DNA of 64,000 nucleotides, taken from Xenococcus sp. MO_188.B8 (GTDB taxonomy: Bacteria > Cyanobacteriota > Cyanobacteriia > Cyanobacteriales > Xenococcaceae). This document shows positions 27,467 through 35,990 of this stretch, piece after piece. The notes under the pieces are model-generated. The model had not been told where the DNA came from. It ran no database searches and was given only the letters and a program-made list of their open reading frames with translations. How positions within the stretch are numbered: the stretch's first letter is position 1; each line of letters opens with the position of its first letter. Location of the stretch: the NCBI GenBank assembly GCA_030065615.1, contig JASJDR010000013.1, positions 1 to 64,000 on the forward strand, read 5' to 3'. The position numbers and the translations under genes were made by a program.

Positions 27467-28960
27467 ATGAAAGCAATTATGGTGGTGGGGACAACCTCCC
27501 ATGCAGGAAAATCTTTTATGACGGCTGCATTATGCAGAATTCTGGCAAAACAAGGATGGCGTGTTGCTCCTTTTAAAGGACAAAACATGGCGTTAAATTC
27601 CTATGTAACATCCACAGGAGGCGAAATCGGTTATGCTCAAGCAGTACAGTCTTGGGCAGCAGGAGTTAATCCTCGGGTAGAAATGAATCCGATTCTACTC
27701 AAACCCCAAGGCAATATGACTTCCCAAATAGTACTTCGAGGTAAAGCTGTTGGCGTAGTTTCCGCCGCAGATTACTACGATAAATATTTTGATTTAGGTT
27801 GGGAAATCATACAAGAAGCTCTTTATCGTCTATCTTTGGAATTTGATTTAGTGATTTGTGAAGGTGCTGGTAGTCCTGCCGAAATAAATCTGAAACATCG
27901 CGACTTGACTAATATGCGAGTTGCTAAACATCTTAATGCTACCACTATCTTAGTTGTAGATATCGAAAGAGGTGGTGCTTTTGCCCATGTTGTCGGTACT
28001 TTAGAATTACTCGAACCAAGTGAGCGATCATTGGTTAAAGGGATTGTAATCAATAAATTTCGTGGAGATAAAAAATTATTAAGATCTGGAGTGGAATGGC
28101 TCGAACAACATACAGGCATTCCTGTTCTGGGGATAATTCCTTGGAGTGACCATATATTTCCCGCAGAAGACTCTCTAGATTTGTTCGAGCAACGGAAAAG
28201 TAAATTTCATAGTGAATTAGATATCAAAATAATTCGGTTACCAAGAATCTCCAACTTTACAGATTTTGATCCTCTAGAAGCAGAACCTACAGTTAACGTT
28301 CAATATCTCAATTTAAAAGACTCTCTAGGCCATCCTGACGCAGTTATTATCCCAGGAACTAAAACTACTGTTGCCGATCTAGTTGCTATGGAAAATAGTG
28401 GTTTGGCTGAACAATTACGGGAATATGCGGCTGCAGGAGGCACAATTTTCGGAATTTGTGGTGGGTTTCAGATTTTAGGTCAAAGAGTTATTGATCCTGA
28501 AGGATTTGAAGGGGAACCAGGAGAACACAAAGGATTGAATTTGCTACCTATAACTACCATTCTGACTCAAAATAAAATAGCCCGGCAACGGCAAGTATTT
28601 TCCCAATATCCTCAAGCAGGATTACCTGTAGATGGTTACGAAATACACCAAGGGCGAAGTCGCATCAACCAAAAATTAAAAATTTCAGACCAAGAATATC
28701 ACAATATATTTGATGATCCAGGGTTAGGACTAGTTAATAGTAGTCAGTCAATTTGGGGTTGTTACTTACACGGTATTTTTGATAATGGTCCTTGGCGAAG
28801 ATCTTGGCTCAATTATTTGCGTAAACAAAGAGGAATGTCTTCTCTAGCTACAGGCATTGCCAATTATCGAGAAGAAAGAGAAGCAGGACTAAATTCCTTG
28901 GCCGATATAGTAAACAAGAATTTAAATTTAAAATTACTTTTTCCTAGTCAAGCCTATTAA
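27467..28960 (+). CDS. cobQ: Cobyric acid synthase
   Basis: Amidates four carboxyl side chains of adenosylcobyrinic a,c-diamide using glutamine and ATP in cobalamin (or pseudocobalamin) synthesis. The N-terminal dethiobiotin-synthetase-like ATP domain (VVGTTSHAGKSFMTAALCRI, FKGQNMALNS, CEGAGSPAEINL) is followed by a type-I glutamine amidotransferase domain with nucleophile Cys in FGICGGFQILG and His in YEIHQGRS. Full length at 497 residues. The 2Fe-2S gene follows after five bases. Confidence 0.93.
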   Translation: MKAIMVVGTTSHAGKSFMTAALCRILAKQGWRVAPFKGQNMALNSYVTSTGGEIGYAQAVQSWAAGVNPRVEMNPILLKPQGNMTSQIVLRGKAVGVVSAADYYDKYFDLGWEIIQEALYRLSLEFDLVICEGAGSPAEINLKHRDLTNMRVAKHLNATTILVVDIERGGAFAHVVGTLELLEPSERSLVKGIVINKFRGDKKLLRSGVEWLEQHTGIPVLGIIPWSDHIFPAEDSLDLFEQRKSKFHSELDIKIIRLPRISNFTDFDPLEAEPTVNVQYLNLKDSLGHPDAVIIPGTKTTVADLVAMENSGLAEQLREYAAAGGTIFGICGGFQILGQRVIDPEGFEGEPGEHKGLNLLPITTILTQNKIARQRQVFSQYPQAGLPVDGYEIHQGRSRINQKLKISDQEYHNIFDDPGLGLVNSSQSIWGCYLHGIFDNGPWRRSWLNYLRKQRGMSSLATGIANYREEREAGLNSLADIVNKNLNLKLLFPSQAY

Positions 28961-28965
28961 TACCC

Positions 28966-29205
28966 GTGAGTATCAAAATCCGTTTCTTACCAGATAATAT
29001 AGTCATAGAAGCTGAACCTGGAGAACCCATGTTAGAAGTAGCCACAAGAGCTGGAGTGTTTATTCCCACAGGTTGCTTAATGGGTTCTTGTCATGCTTGT
29101 GAAGTAGAATTAGACGATGGCAATCCTGTTTGTGCTTGTATTAGTTCTATTCCAGAAGTTCAATCAGAGTTGACGATTACTCTTTATGACGATCCCACTT
29201 GGTAA
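28966..29205 (+). CDS. Short 2Fe-2S ferredoxin-like protein
   Basis: 79 residues, GTG start, five bases after cobQ. Cys37, Cys42 and Cys45 (GCLMGSCHAC) and a fourth ligand at Cys56 or Cys58 (PVCAC) fit a plant-type 2Fe-2S cluster, but the long segment normally before the last Cys is missing, so this is the short form. It is probably an electron carrier. Translational coupling to cobQ suggests a link with corrin metabolism, which is inference. Confidence 0.82.
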   Translation: MSIKIRFLPDNIVIEAEPGEPMLEVATRAGVFIPTGCLMGSCHACEVELDDGNPVCACISSIPEVQSELTITLYDDPTW

Positions 29206-29388
29206 ACTATTCCCAGATCCTGAATTTCCAGTCCCTAATTCTCAATTGAGATCAACAAATACAAAGAAATTGCGATAGTTATCGCTTTAGTTAACGATCC
29301 TCTGCTAAAATACCGAGGGTCAAACTCGAGCGTTCCTTCTCTTGGTCAGCATTTCTTTGCGTCTCTCTTGGTGCGCGTTCCCTCTCTT

Positions 29389-29480
29389 GGTCAGCACTGG
29401 GAAGGGGGGAGTATTTTGTTAGGTTCTATTGGTTCAACACCAGGAATTGAATTGTTATCCCCCATTCCCGCCCTTGCGTC
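29389..29480 (-). repeat. Interspersed ~95-base repeat, copy 3
   Basis: Reverse complement of 548-641 with only a few differences, including the flanking GACGCAAGGGCGGGAATGGG. This is the best-conserved pair of copies in the window. Confidence 0.82.
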
Positions 29481-29493
29481 TTACGCCGACGCG

Positions 29494-29620
29494 GGGTCTG
29501 ACCGCTAGGTCGGAAAACCCGACCGGGGTCGCACCGCTTACGCCGATATGCGGAGCGGTATCCTTTAGGACGCAGGTTCTGACCGCTAAGTCGGAAAACC
29601 CGAGCGTGGTCGCTCGTCAA
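29494..29620 (+). repeat. Hairpin dispersed repeats, two adjacent copies
   Basis: The first copy has stem GTCGG/CCGAC (29509-29523) before CGGGGTCGCACCGCT. The second has stem TCGG/CCGA near 29591-29603 before a diverged right flank (GAGCGTGGTCGCTCGTCA). Between them lies GATATGCGGAGCGGTATCCT, also seen near 510-540. Confidence 0.75.
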
Positions 29621-29641
29621 TTACGATTAAATTGAAAATCT

Positions 29642-30145
29642 TTGAGTCAATCCTTAAATCTTCCTACTTTAGACACTTTAACCCAAGAGCTAGCCGCAAT
29701 TCAGCAGACTGGTTCTCGGCGTATTGCCTTACTCGGTTCTCGCCATGTGCCTATCATGCATCAACAATTGATAGAAATGATGAGCTATGCCTTGGTACTG
29801 GCAGGCAATCGCATAGTGACATCTGGTGCAACTGGTACTAATTCCGCTGCGATTAAAGGTGCAATGCGTGCCGATCCTAATTTATTGACTGTAATCTTGC
29901 CCCAAAGTTTAGAATTACAACCTCGGGAATCTCAAGAACAATTAAAACAGGTCATGAATTTAGTGATTAAGTCAGAAAATGATCATCTTTCCCTAGGGGA
30001 TGCTAGTGCAATTTGCAACCGAGAAATTATCACGAGATCTCAACAATTAATTTGTTTTGCTTTCCATCATAGTGATACTCTGTTGCAAACCTGCCAAGAA
30101 GCTGAAGAAAAAAGAAAGATCGTTACTTTGTTTTATTTCGATTAG
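29642..30145 (+). CDS. DprA-like (Rossmann) DNA recombination-mediator family protein
   Basis: 167 residues. RRIALLGSRHVP, AGNRIVTSGATGTNSAAIKG and VILPQSLELQP match the DprA/LOG-type Rossmann fold that cyanobacterial genomes annotate as DNA recombination-mediator protein A. It is much shorter than true DprA, so a role in DNA uptake is not certain. The start is a TTG, because an in-frame TGA lies just upstream and the next ATG is well inside the fold. A dispersed repeat ends right before the gene. Confidence 0.7.
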   Translation: MSQSLNLPTLDTLTQELAAIQQTGSRRIALLGSRHVPIMHQQLIEMMSYALVLAGNRIVTSGATGTNSAAIKGAMRADPNLLTVILPQSLELQPRESQEQLKQVMNLVIKSENDHLSLGDASAICNREIITRSQQLICFAFHHSDTLLQTCQEAEEKRKIVTLFYFD

Positions 30146-30149
30146 ATTT

Positions 30150-30563
30150 ATGAATTTTTCTGTGAGTGCTGTGCTGCTTTATTCGATTGTGGGAGCAGTG
30201 ATTTTAGTATATGCGCCTTTCCTCGTAGTTGGTTGGGCTCGTTTCCAAATCGGCTACGATCAATCTGCTCCTCGTGCCATGTTCGATCAGTTACCAGACT
30301 ATGCCAAAAGGGCTACTTGGGCCCATCAAAATTGTTTCGAAGCTTTAACTATTTATTCTGCAGCTGCCTTAATGGCCTATGTTACAGGCGTAGAATCTAA
30401 TTGGGCGCTAATTTGCGCGATCGCGTTTCTGATTTCTCGTCTCTTCTATTCAGTTTTTTATGTTCTAGATATCCCTCTTTTACGCTCTCTAATGTTTGCG
30501 GTGGGTTCAATTTCTGGTTATGTACTATTTGGTCTAAGTTTAGTTGCTGTCAATCAGCTCTAG
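30150..30563 (+). CDS. MAPEG family membrane protein
   Basis: 137 residues with four transmembrane helices. ARFQIGYDQSAPRAMF and RATWAHQNCFEALTIYSAAA follow the MAPEG pattern (membrane-associated eicosanoid and glutathione metabolism proteins). Cyanobacterial members may have glutathione transferase activity. It begins four bases after the previous stop, which suggests co-transcription. Confidence 0.82.
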   Translation: MNFSVSAVLLYSIVGAVILVYAPFLVVGWARFQIGYDQSAPRAMFDQLPDYAKRATWAHQNCFEALTIYSAAALMAYVTGVESNWALICAIAFLISRLFYSVFYVLDIPLLRSLMFAVGSISGYVLFGLSLVAVNQL

Positions 30564-30979
30564 AAGTCCATTAGCTTAATTTAAAGTTATGAGCGCTAAT
30601 TCCTTTGCTATTCAAAGTTTTAACAAGAAAGACAACAGACACTAGTGGACGGAGGCTGATGAAGTAGCAGGAATGTTTAATTTTTTTATGGCGATCTCTC
30701 TACATTTAAAGGGAGAAAAGCTGACTCATAATTTTGTTTTCATAAGCTAACTCTACTGCAATATTAGTCATTTGAATCGCAGGTTTATTACCTAAAATAT
30801 TAATGGTAAAAACTTATACCTAACAAAAAGATTAGACGTTAGGTAAAACGCGATCGCAAGTATCGTTAATTGTTCCAGAAGTGACCAGAATTTTCTAATA
30901 TTAGTACTACATTTTGTATCGCTATTGAGATTATTCTGTAAAATACTTAATAACAGAACCTCAAGTTTCAGAGTTAAAG
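30564..30979. other. Intergenic region holding a gene remnant
   Basis: Apart from the guanine deaminase tail remnant at 30706-30815 no feature is recognised. One HIP1 site lies near 30850. The promoter of the large caspase gene must lie in the last ~150 bases. Confidence 0.4.
30706..30815 (-). pseudogene. Remnant of a guanine deaminase C-terminus
   Basis: The minus strand reads VFTINILGNKPAIQMTNIAV then ELAYENKI. It aligns with the end of the intact guanine deaminase at 35991-37316 (FAMMILGDERTVQATYVAGK then LAYENSIG). Nothing of the rest of the enzyme is present. It is a degraded second copy. Confidence 0.7.
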
Positions 30980-33900
30980 ATGGCTAGGAATTGGGCGATC
31001 GCGATCGGGATAAATCAGTACGATAATCTACCAAATCTTAAATATGCTGTGCGTGATGCTGAGTCAATGAAAGATTGGTTTGAGTCGGAAGCAGGATTTG
31101 ACAAGGTTTATCTGTTTACTGATACTTCGCCACCAATCACAGATGGAACTAAGCCCTATAGCTCTCAGCCGAGTCGTGCCACGTTACGCAGATTTTTGCG
31201 AGTCAGATTTGAACAACCTTTCCTGTCGGCAGGGGATAATTTATGGTTCTTTTTTAGCGGTCATGGAATGCGCTATGCCAATCGTGATTATTTGATGCCC
31301 TCGCATGTCGATCCCCATCCTGAGGAGCTAGAAAGTTCAGCAATTCCTTTAGCATATGTCACCGAACGCCTCAGAAGATGTGGTGCAGATAATATCGTTT
31401 TGATACTGGATGCCTGTCGGGATGAAGAAGGCTCGAAGGGATTGGGAGTAGGAGAAGAGAAGCAACAAGGAGTTATTACCATTGTTTCCTGTAGTCCAGC
31501 AGAAAGATCCTATGAAATTGAGGAATTGCAACAGGGTTCTTTTACCTATAGTTTATTGCGAGGATTGAGAATTCAAGGGGAAGGTAACTGTGCAACGGTA
31601 GAAAGGCTATCTCACTATTTGAGACATCAAGTTCCTGAGATTAATCGCATTTATCAGAAACCAAGACAAACTCCCTATGCTATAGCTGAACCAGCAACTA
31701 AATATCATCTAATTTTATTGCCTGAATACGCCACTCTCAAGGATGCAGAAACTTTGAAGTGGGATGCCTCTAATGCTGAATTAAATAAAAACTATTCTAT
31801 GGCAGAACAATTATGGATTCGGGTTTTAGTGGTTTCACCAGGGGATCAAGATGCGATTGCTGGAATTCGTCGATTGGGTCCAGAAACAACTATTGTAGAG
31901 CCTCAAGTTGTTAGACCTAGAATAGATAAAATATGTAATTTACTAAATCGTAATTTTTTTCCTACGTTCAATTTAAAAAGACGGCGTTTACTACAAATTA
32001 TTGGTTTTGCTGGAACAGGAATTGGCGTAGCTTTTTTGGTCAGAACGATACCAAAGTTGAAACCTAAGTCTCAAGCTAGAACAATCAATGATTTAGTCAA
32101 ACAAACTGCACTGCAAAATATTAACGTTCCACAAGCGATTGAAGAATCTGGCTCCAATCCTGTAAAAATTGCGATTCTTGCTGATGGGGTATCACCTTAT
32201 TTGATAGAAGTTCTTGGCGATCGTATTCTTGAAGGTAAAAGTTTTATCTCTGGAGAAACAATTTTTAATTCAGAAAATGATCATGGTACATTAGTATCTT
32301 CAATAGTCGCGGCAATTGCCCCTAAAGCAATAATTCTTCCTGTAAAAGTTCTGGCAAATAAGGGATCTGGAGCTGATGGTGGAATACTTTCGGGAATTAG
32401 ATACGCAATAGAAGACAAAGCAGATATATTGCTAATGGCTTTTGGCGCATCGGTGGGAGAAGAAGCTCCAGAATCAATAGCTTACAAGCAAATATTTCAG
32501 GAAGCTCAAGAAGAAAAGATTTTGCCTATTGCTCCTGCGGGAAGTCATTCACCCTCTCAAAAATTTCGTAAATATCGTCCTGCTTTTTTCCCAAATGTAC
32601 TAGCAGTAGCAGCAACAGATAATCAAGGTCAACTTGCTGATTTATCCAATTTTGGAGAATGGGTTTCTCTAGCAGCTCCCGGCGTTAATATTACTTCTTT
32701 TGGTTTAAATTGGAAACCTCAATCTTTTTCTAGTAGTAATATTAGTGCTGCGATCGCTGCTGGGGTAGTAGCACTAATGCTATCTGTTAACCCTAATTTA
32801 ACTCCTGATGAAATAGAAGAAATATTACAAGAAACCAGTACTAATAAATCAGAACTAAAACAAAAAATTGCTTCGGGTCAAATTGATGCTCTAGCAGCTG
32901 TAAAAAAAGTCAAATCTGAGTTTCCAACTCGAGTCATATATGATTTAGTAAAGCAGACAGCATTGCAAAATATTAATATTCCAAAAGCAATAGAAGAATC
33001 TGGCTCCAATCCTGTAAAAATTGCGATTCTTGCTGATGGCGTATCATCTTATTTGATAGAAGTTATTGGTGATCGTATTCTTGAGGGTAAAAGTTTTATC
33101 TCTGGAGAAACAATTATTAACTCAGAAAATAATCATGGTCTATTAGTACATTCTATAGTCGCGGCAGTTGCGCCAAAAGCAACAATTCTTCCTGTGATAG
33201 TTCTGGGAAATAGTAGAGGTGGTCATTTTGAGGAAATACTTGAGGGAATTAAATACGCAATAGAAGAACAAGCAGATATATTGCTAATGCCATTTGGAGC
33301 AACTCTGAAAGAAGAAGACCTGGCATCATTATCAACAGTTTACAAGAGAATTTTTAAGAAAGCTAAAACCGCAAAGAGTTTGTCTATTGCTGCTGCGGGT
33401 ATTAATTCATCCTCTGAAAGAGAATACCCTGCTGCTGTACCAGATGTGCTAGCAGTAACAGCAACGGATAATCAAGGTCAACTTGCTAATTTTTCCAGTT
33501 ATGGAGAATGGGTTTCTATCGCAGTTCCTGGCGTTAATATTACTTCTATTGGGTTAGATGGAAAGCCCCAATCTATTTCTGGTAGTAGCTATTCTGCTGC
33601 GATCGCTGCTGGGGTAGCAGCACTGATGCTATCTGTTAACCCTGATTTAACTCCTGATGAAATAGAAGAAATATTACAAGAAACTAGTACTAACAAATCA
33701 GAACTACAACAAAAAATTGCTTCTGGTCAAATTGATGCTCTAGCAGCCGTGAAAAAAGTCAAATCTCAGTTACCAGCTCAAGCCGTATATGATTTAGTAA
33801 AACAACCAGAATTACAAAATATTAACATTCCACAAGCAATTGCAGAATCTGCCTCCAATCCTGTAAAAATTGCGATTCTTGCGGAGGGAGTATCATCATC

Positions 33901-35452
33901 TTTCAAACAAATTCTTGGTGCTCGTATTCTAGAAGGCAAAAGTTTTGTATATGGGGAAACAGCTACCGATTCGCAAAGTATTCATGGTACTTCGCTATCA
34001 TCAATAGTCGTAGCGGTTGCTCCTAAGGCAACAATTCTTCCAGTGAAAGTTCTTAAAGATAATGGCTCTGGTAGTAATTCTGTAATACTTCAAGGAATTG
34101 AATACGCAATAGAAGAACAAGCAGATATATTGCTAATGCCTATTGGAGGACGTGGCGTAGAATCAACATCTTTCGATAGCATTTTTAAGAAAGCTAAAAC
34201 AGCAAAGAGTTTGTCTATTGCTGCTGCGGGCATTAATTCATCTTCTAAAAAAGAATATCCTGCCGCTCTTCCCTATGTTCTAGCGTTGGCAGCAACAGAT
34301 AATCAAGGTCAACTTGCTGATTTTTCCAATTATGGAGAATGGGTTTCTCTGGCAGCTCCTGGTGTTGATATTACTTGTATTGGTTTAGATGGGAAAACTG
34401 AAACATCTATTTCTGGTAGTAGCTATTCTGCTGCGATCGCTGCTGGGGTAGCAGCTCTAATGCTATCTATTAACCCCGATTTAACTCCTAATGAAATAGA
34501 AAAAATATTACAAGAAACCAGTACTAACAAATCAGAACTACAACAAAAAATTGCTTCTGGTCAAATTGATGCTCTAGCAGCCGTGAAAAAAGCTAAATCC
34601 GAGTTTCCATCTCGACGAGCTATTTCTGAATTAGTCCAACAACCAGCATTACAAAATATTAAAATCCCGCAAGCAATTGCAGAATCTGGCTCAAATTCGG
34701 TAAAAATTGCGATTCTCGCTGATGGGGTATCGCCTTTTTTCATAGAAGTTCTTGGTGATCGTATTCTTGAAGGTAAAAGTTTTATCTCTGGAGAAACAAT
34801 TATTAATTCAGAAAATGATCATGGTACATTAGTCTCCTCAATAGTCGCGGCAGTTGCTCCCAAAGCAACAATACTTCCTGTAAAAGTTCTCGCAAATAAG
34901 GGATTTGGGGGTGATTCAGGCATACGTGACGGGATTGAATATGCAATGGAAGAACAAGCAGATATATTGCTAATGCCTTTTGGAGCACCTTCTGGAGAAT
35001 TAGGAAAATCACCAGCTTTCGATAGCACTTTTCAGAAAGCTGAACTAGCCAAAATCCTTTCCATTAGTACTGCGGGGGATGATTCATCTTTTAATAAATT
35101 TAGACCTGCTGCTAGACCATATGTACTAGCAGTAACAGCAACAGATAATCAAGGTCAACTTGCTGATTTTTCCAATTTTGGAAAATGGGTTTCTCTAGCA
35201 GCTCCTGGCGTTAATATTACTTCTTTTGGTTTAAATTGGAAACCTCAATCTTTTTCTAGTAGTAACATTAGTGCTGCGATCGCTGCTGGGGTAGCAGCAC
35301 TGATGCTATCTGTTAACCCTGATTTAACTCCTGATGAAATAGAAAAAATATTACAAGAAACCAGTACTAACAAATCAGAACTACAACAAAAAATTGCTTC
35401 TGGTCAAATTGATGCTCTAGCAGCTGTAAAAAAAGCCAAAAATTATAAATGA
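30980..35452 (+). CDS. Caspase-like protease fused to four subtilisin-like domains
   Basis: 1490 residues. Residues 1-250 are a C14 caspase-like domain with the His95 (FFFSGHG) and Cys146 (ILDACRDEE) dyad. A linker follows to one membrane helix (about 335-357, LLQIIGFAGTGIGVAFLV). The rest is four tandem S8 subtilisin-like domains of about 280 residues. Triad positions are D1: Asp402/His435/Asn587; D2: Asp686/His719/Ser870; D3: Glu969/His1002/Ser1148; D4: Asp1248/His1281/Asn1429. Only domain 2 keeps Asp-His-Ser. The others are probably inactive and may act as binding or inhibitory modules. There is no signal peptide; the single helix leaves caspase and S8 domains on opposite membrane sides if it is inserted. 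It may form a two-gene unit with the next gene. Confidence 0.85.
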   Translation: MARNWAIAIGINQYDNLPNLKYAVRDAESMKDWFESEAGFDKVYLFTDTSPPITDGTKPYSSQPSRATLRRFLRVRFEQPFLSAGDNLWFFFSGHGMRYANRDYLMPSHVDPHPEELESSAIPLAYVTERLRRCGADNIVLILDACRDEEGSKGLGVGEEKQQGVITIVSCSPAERSYEIEELQQGSFTYSLLRGLRIQGEGNCATVERLSHYLRHQVPEINRIYQKPRQTPYAIAEPATKYHLILLPEYATLKDAETLKWDASNAELNKNYSMAEQLWIRVLVVSPGDQDAIAGIRRLGPETTIVEPQVVRPRIDKICNLLNRNFFPTFNLKRRRLLQIIGFAGTGIGVAFLVRTIPKLKPKSQARTINDLVKQTALQNINVPQAIEESGSNPVKIAILADGVSPYLIEVLGDRILEGKSFISGETIFNSENDHGTLVSSIVAAIAPKAIILPVKVLANKGSGADGGILSGIRYAIEDKADILLMAFGASVGEEAPESIAYKQIFQEAQEEKILPIAPAGSHSPSQKFRKYRPAFFPNVLAVAATDNQGQLADLSNFGEWVSLAAPGVNITSFGLNWKPQSFSSSNISAAIAAGVVALMLSVNPNLTPDEIEEILQETSTNKSELKQKIASGQIDALAAVKKVKSEFPTRVIYDLVKQTALQNINIPKAIEESGSNPVKIAILADGVSSYLIEVIGDRILEGKSFISGETIINSENNHGLLVHSIVAAVAPKATILPVIVLGNSRGGHFEEILEGIKYAIEEQADILLMPFGATLKEEDLASLSTVYKRIFKKAKTAKSLSIAAAGINSSSEREYPAAVPDVLAVTATDNQGQLANFSSYGEWVSIAVPGVNITSIGLDGKPQSISGSSYSAAIAAGVAALMLSVNPDLTPDEIEEILQETSTNKSELQQKIASGQIDALAAVKKVKSQLPAQAVYDLVKQPELQNINIPQAIAESASNPVKIAILAEGVSSSFKQILGARILEGKSFVYGETATDSQSIHGTSLSSIVVAVAPKATILPVKVLKDNGSGSNSVILQGIEYAIEEQADILLMPIGGRGVESTSFDSIFKKAKTAKSLSIAAAGINSSSKKEYPAALPYVLALAATDNQGQLADFSNYGEWVSLAAPGVDITCIGLDGKTETSISGSSYSAAIAAGVAALMLSINPDLTPNEIEKILQETSTNKSELQQKIASGQIDALAAVKKAKSEFPSRRAISELVQQPALQNIKIPQAIAESGSNSVKIAILADGVSPFFIEVLGDRILEGKSFISGETIINSENDHGTLVSSIVAAVAPKATILPVKVLANKGFGGDSGIRDGIEYAMEEQADILLMPFGAPSGELGKSPAFDSTFQKAELAKILSISTAGDDSSFNKFRPAARPYVLAVTATDNQGQLADFSNFGKWVSLAAPGVNITSFGLNWKPQSFSSSNISAAIAAGVAALMLSVNPDLTPDEIEKILQETSTNKSELQQKIASGQIDALAAVKKAKNYK
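32090..35449 (+). repeat. Four tandem ~840-base coding repeats
   Basis: Units begin at 32090, 32942, 33791 and 34628 (spacing 852, 849 and 837). Their last ~170 bases are nearly identical at the DNA level (for example GCTGCGATCGCTGCTGGGGT in all four). Units 1 and 4 share the SSSNISAA version of the active-site loop, while units 2 and 3 share SGSSYSAA. Confidence 0.9.
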
Positions 35453-35590
35453 TTCTTTATAGAAGAGTCTAGAAAGTTAGAAATATGAACAGTATTAATA
35501 TTAATTTTTTCATTTTGCGTAAGTCCTATTGATCTTATTTATAAAAGAAAATAAGCTTTGATATTATGCCCAGCATTAAATTTTAAAATT

Positions 35591-35974
35591 ATGTCAAAAG
35601 AAAAAGGAATATGGTTGATTACCGAAGAAACCGAAGAAGCAGTTGCAGAAGAACCTGTTAGAGGCGGGAAAGGGGGCAGAGATACGGGAGCAGAATATAA
35701 CGACCCCTACGCTGATACAGAAAAAATTAAAAAAATACATCGCAAACGAACTCGGCTCAAATCAGAAGACTTAAAAAATAATATGAGTGAGTTCCTCGAA
35801 GTAGTAGAAGAAACTTTTGAAAAAGCCGAAAAACCTTCTTCAAGAATGCGCCTCGAAGAACTAGAGCTAGCAGTAGAAATTAATGGTGAAGCCGAGGTAA
35901 GTTTATTGGGTAACGGAGGTAAAGCTGGGGCAAAAGGCGCAATTATTCTCAAATTCAAGCGGAAAGATAGCTAG
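35591..35974 (+). CDS. Small protein with peptidase-co-occurring (Trypco/Pepco-like) domain
   Basis: 127 residues from MSKEKGIWLI; an earlier ATG at 35558 is possible. The N-terminal part is charged (TEETEEAVAEEP, then a Gly-rich RGGKGGRD). The C-terminal part reads RLEELELAVEINGEAEVSLL, then GNGGKAGAKGAIILKFKRK. This glycine-rich beta pattern resembles the short domains that travel with trypsin, subtilisin or caspase genes in bacterial conflict systems (Trypco/Pepco-type). Its place after the caspase-subtilisin gene supports a role as its partner or regulator. The assignment is from memory of the pattern. Confidence 0.6.
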   Translation: MSKEKGIWLITEETEEAVAEEPVRGGKGGRDTGAEYNDPYADTEKIKKIHRKRTRLKSEDLKNNMSEFLEVVEETFEKAEKPSSRMRLEELELAVEINGEAEVSLLGNGGKAGAKGAIILKFKRKDS

Positions 35975-35990
35975 GAAAAGTTAAAAATTT

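Larger units (their letters stand above)
29206..29641. other. Intergenic region made almost wholly of repeats
   Basis: Contains several short TCTCTTGGT(GCGCG/CAGCA) units at about 29330-29400, the ~95-base repeat in reverse (29389-29480), and two hairpin repeats (29494-29537 and 29581-29620). The last one ends 20 bases before the next gene's start. Confidence 0.7.
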
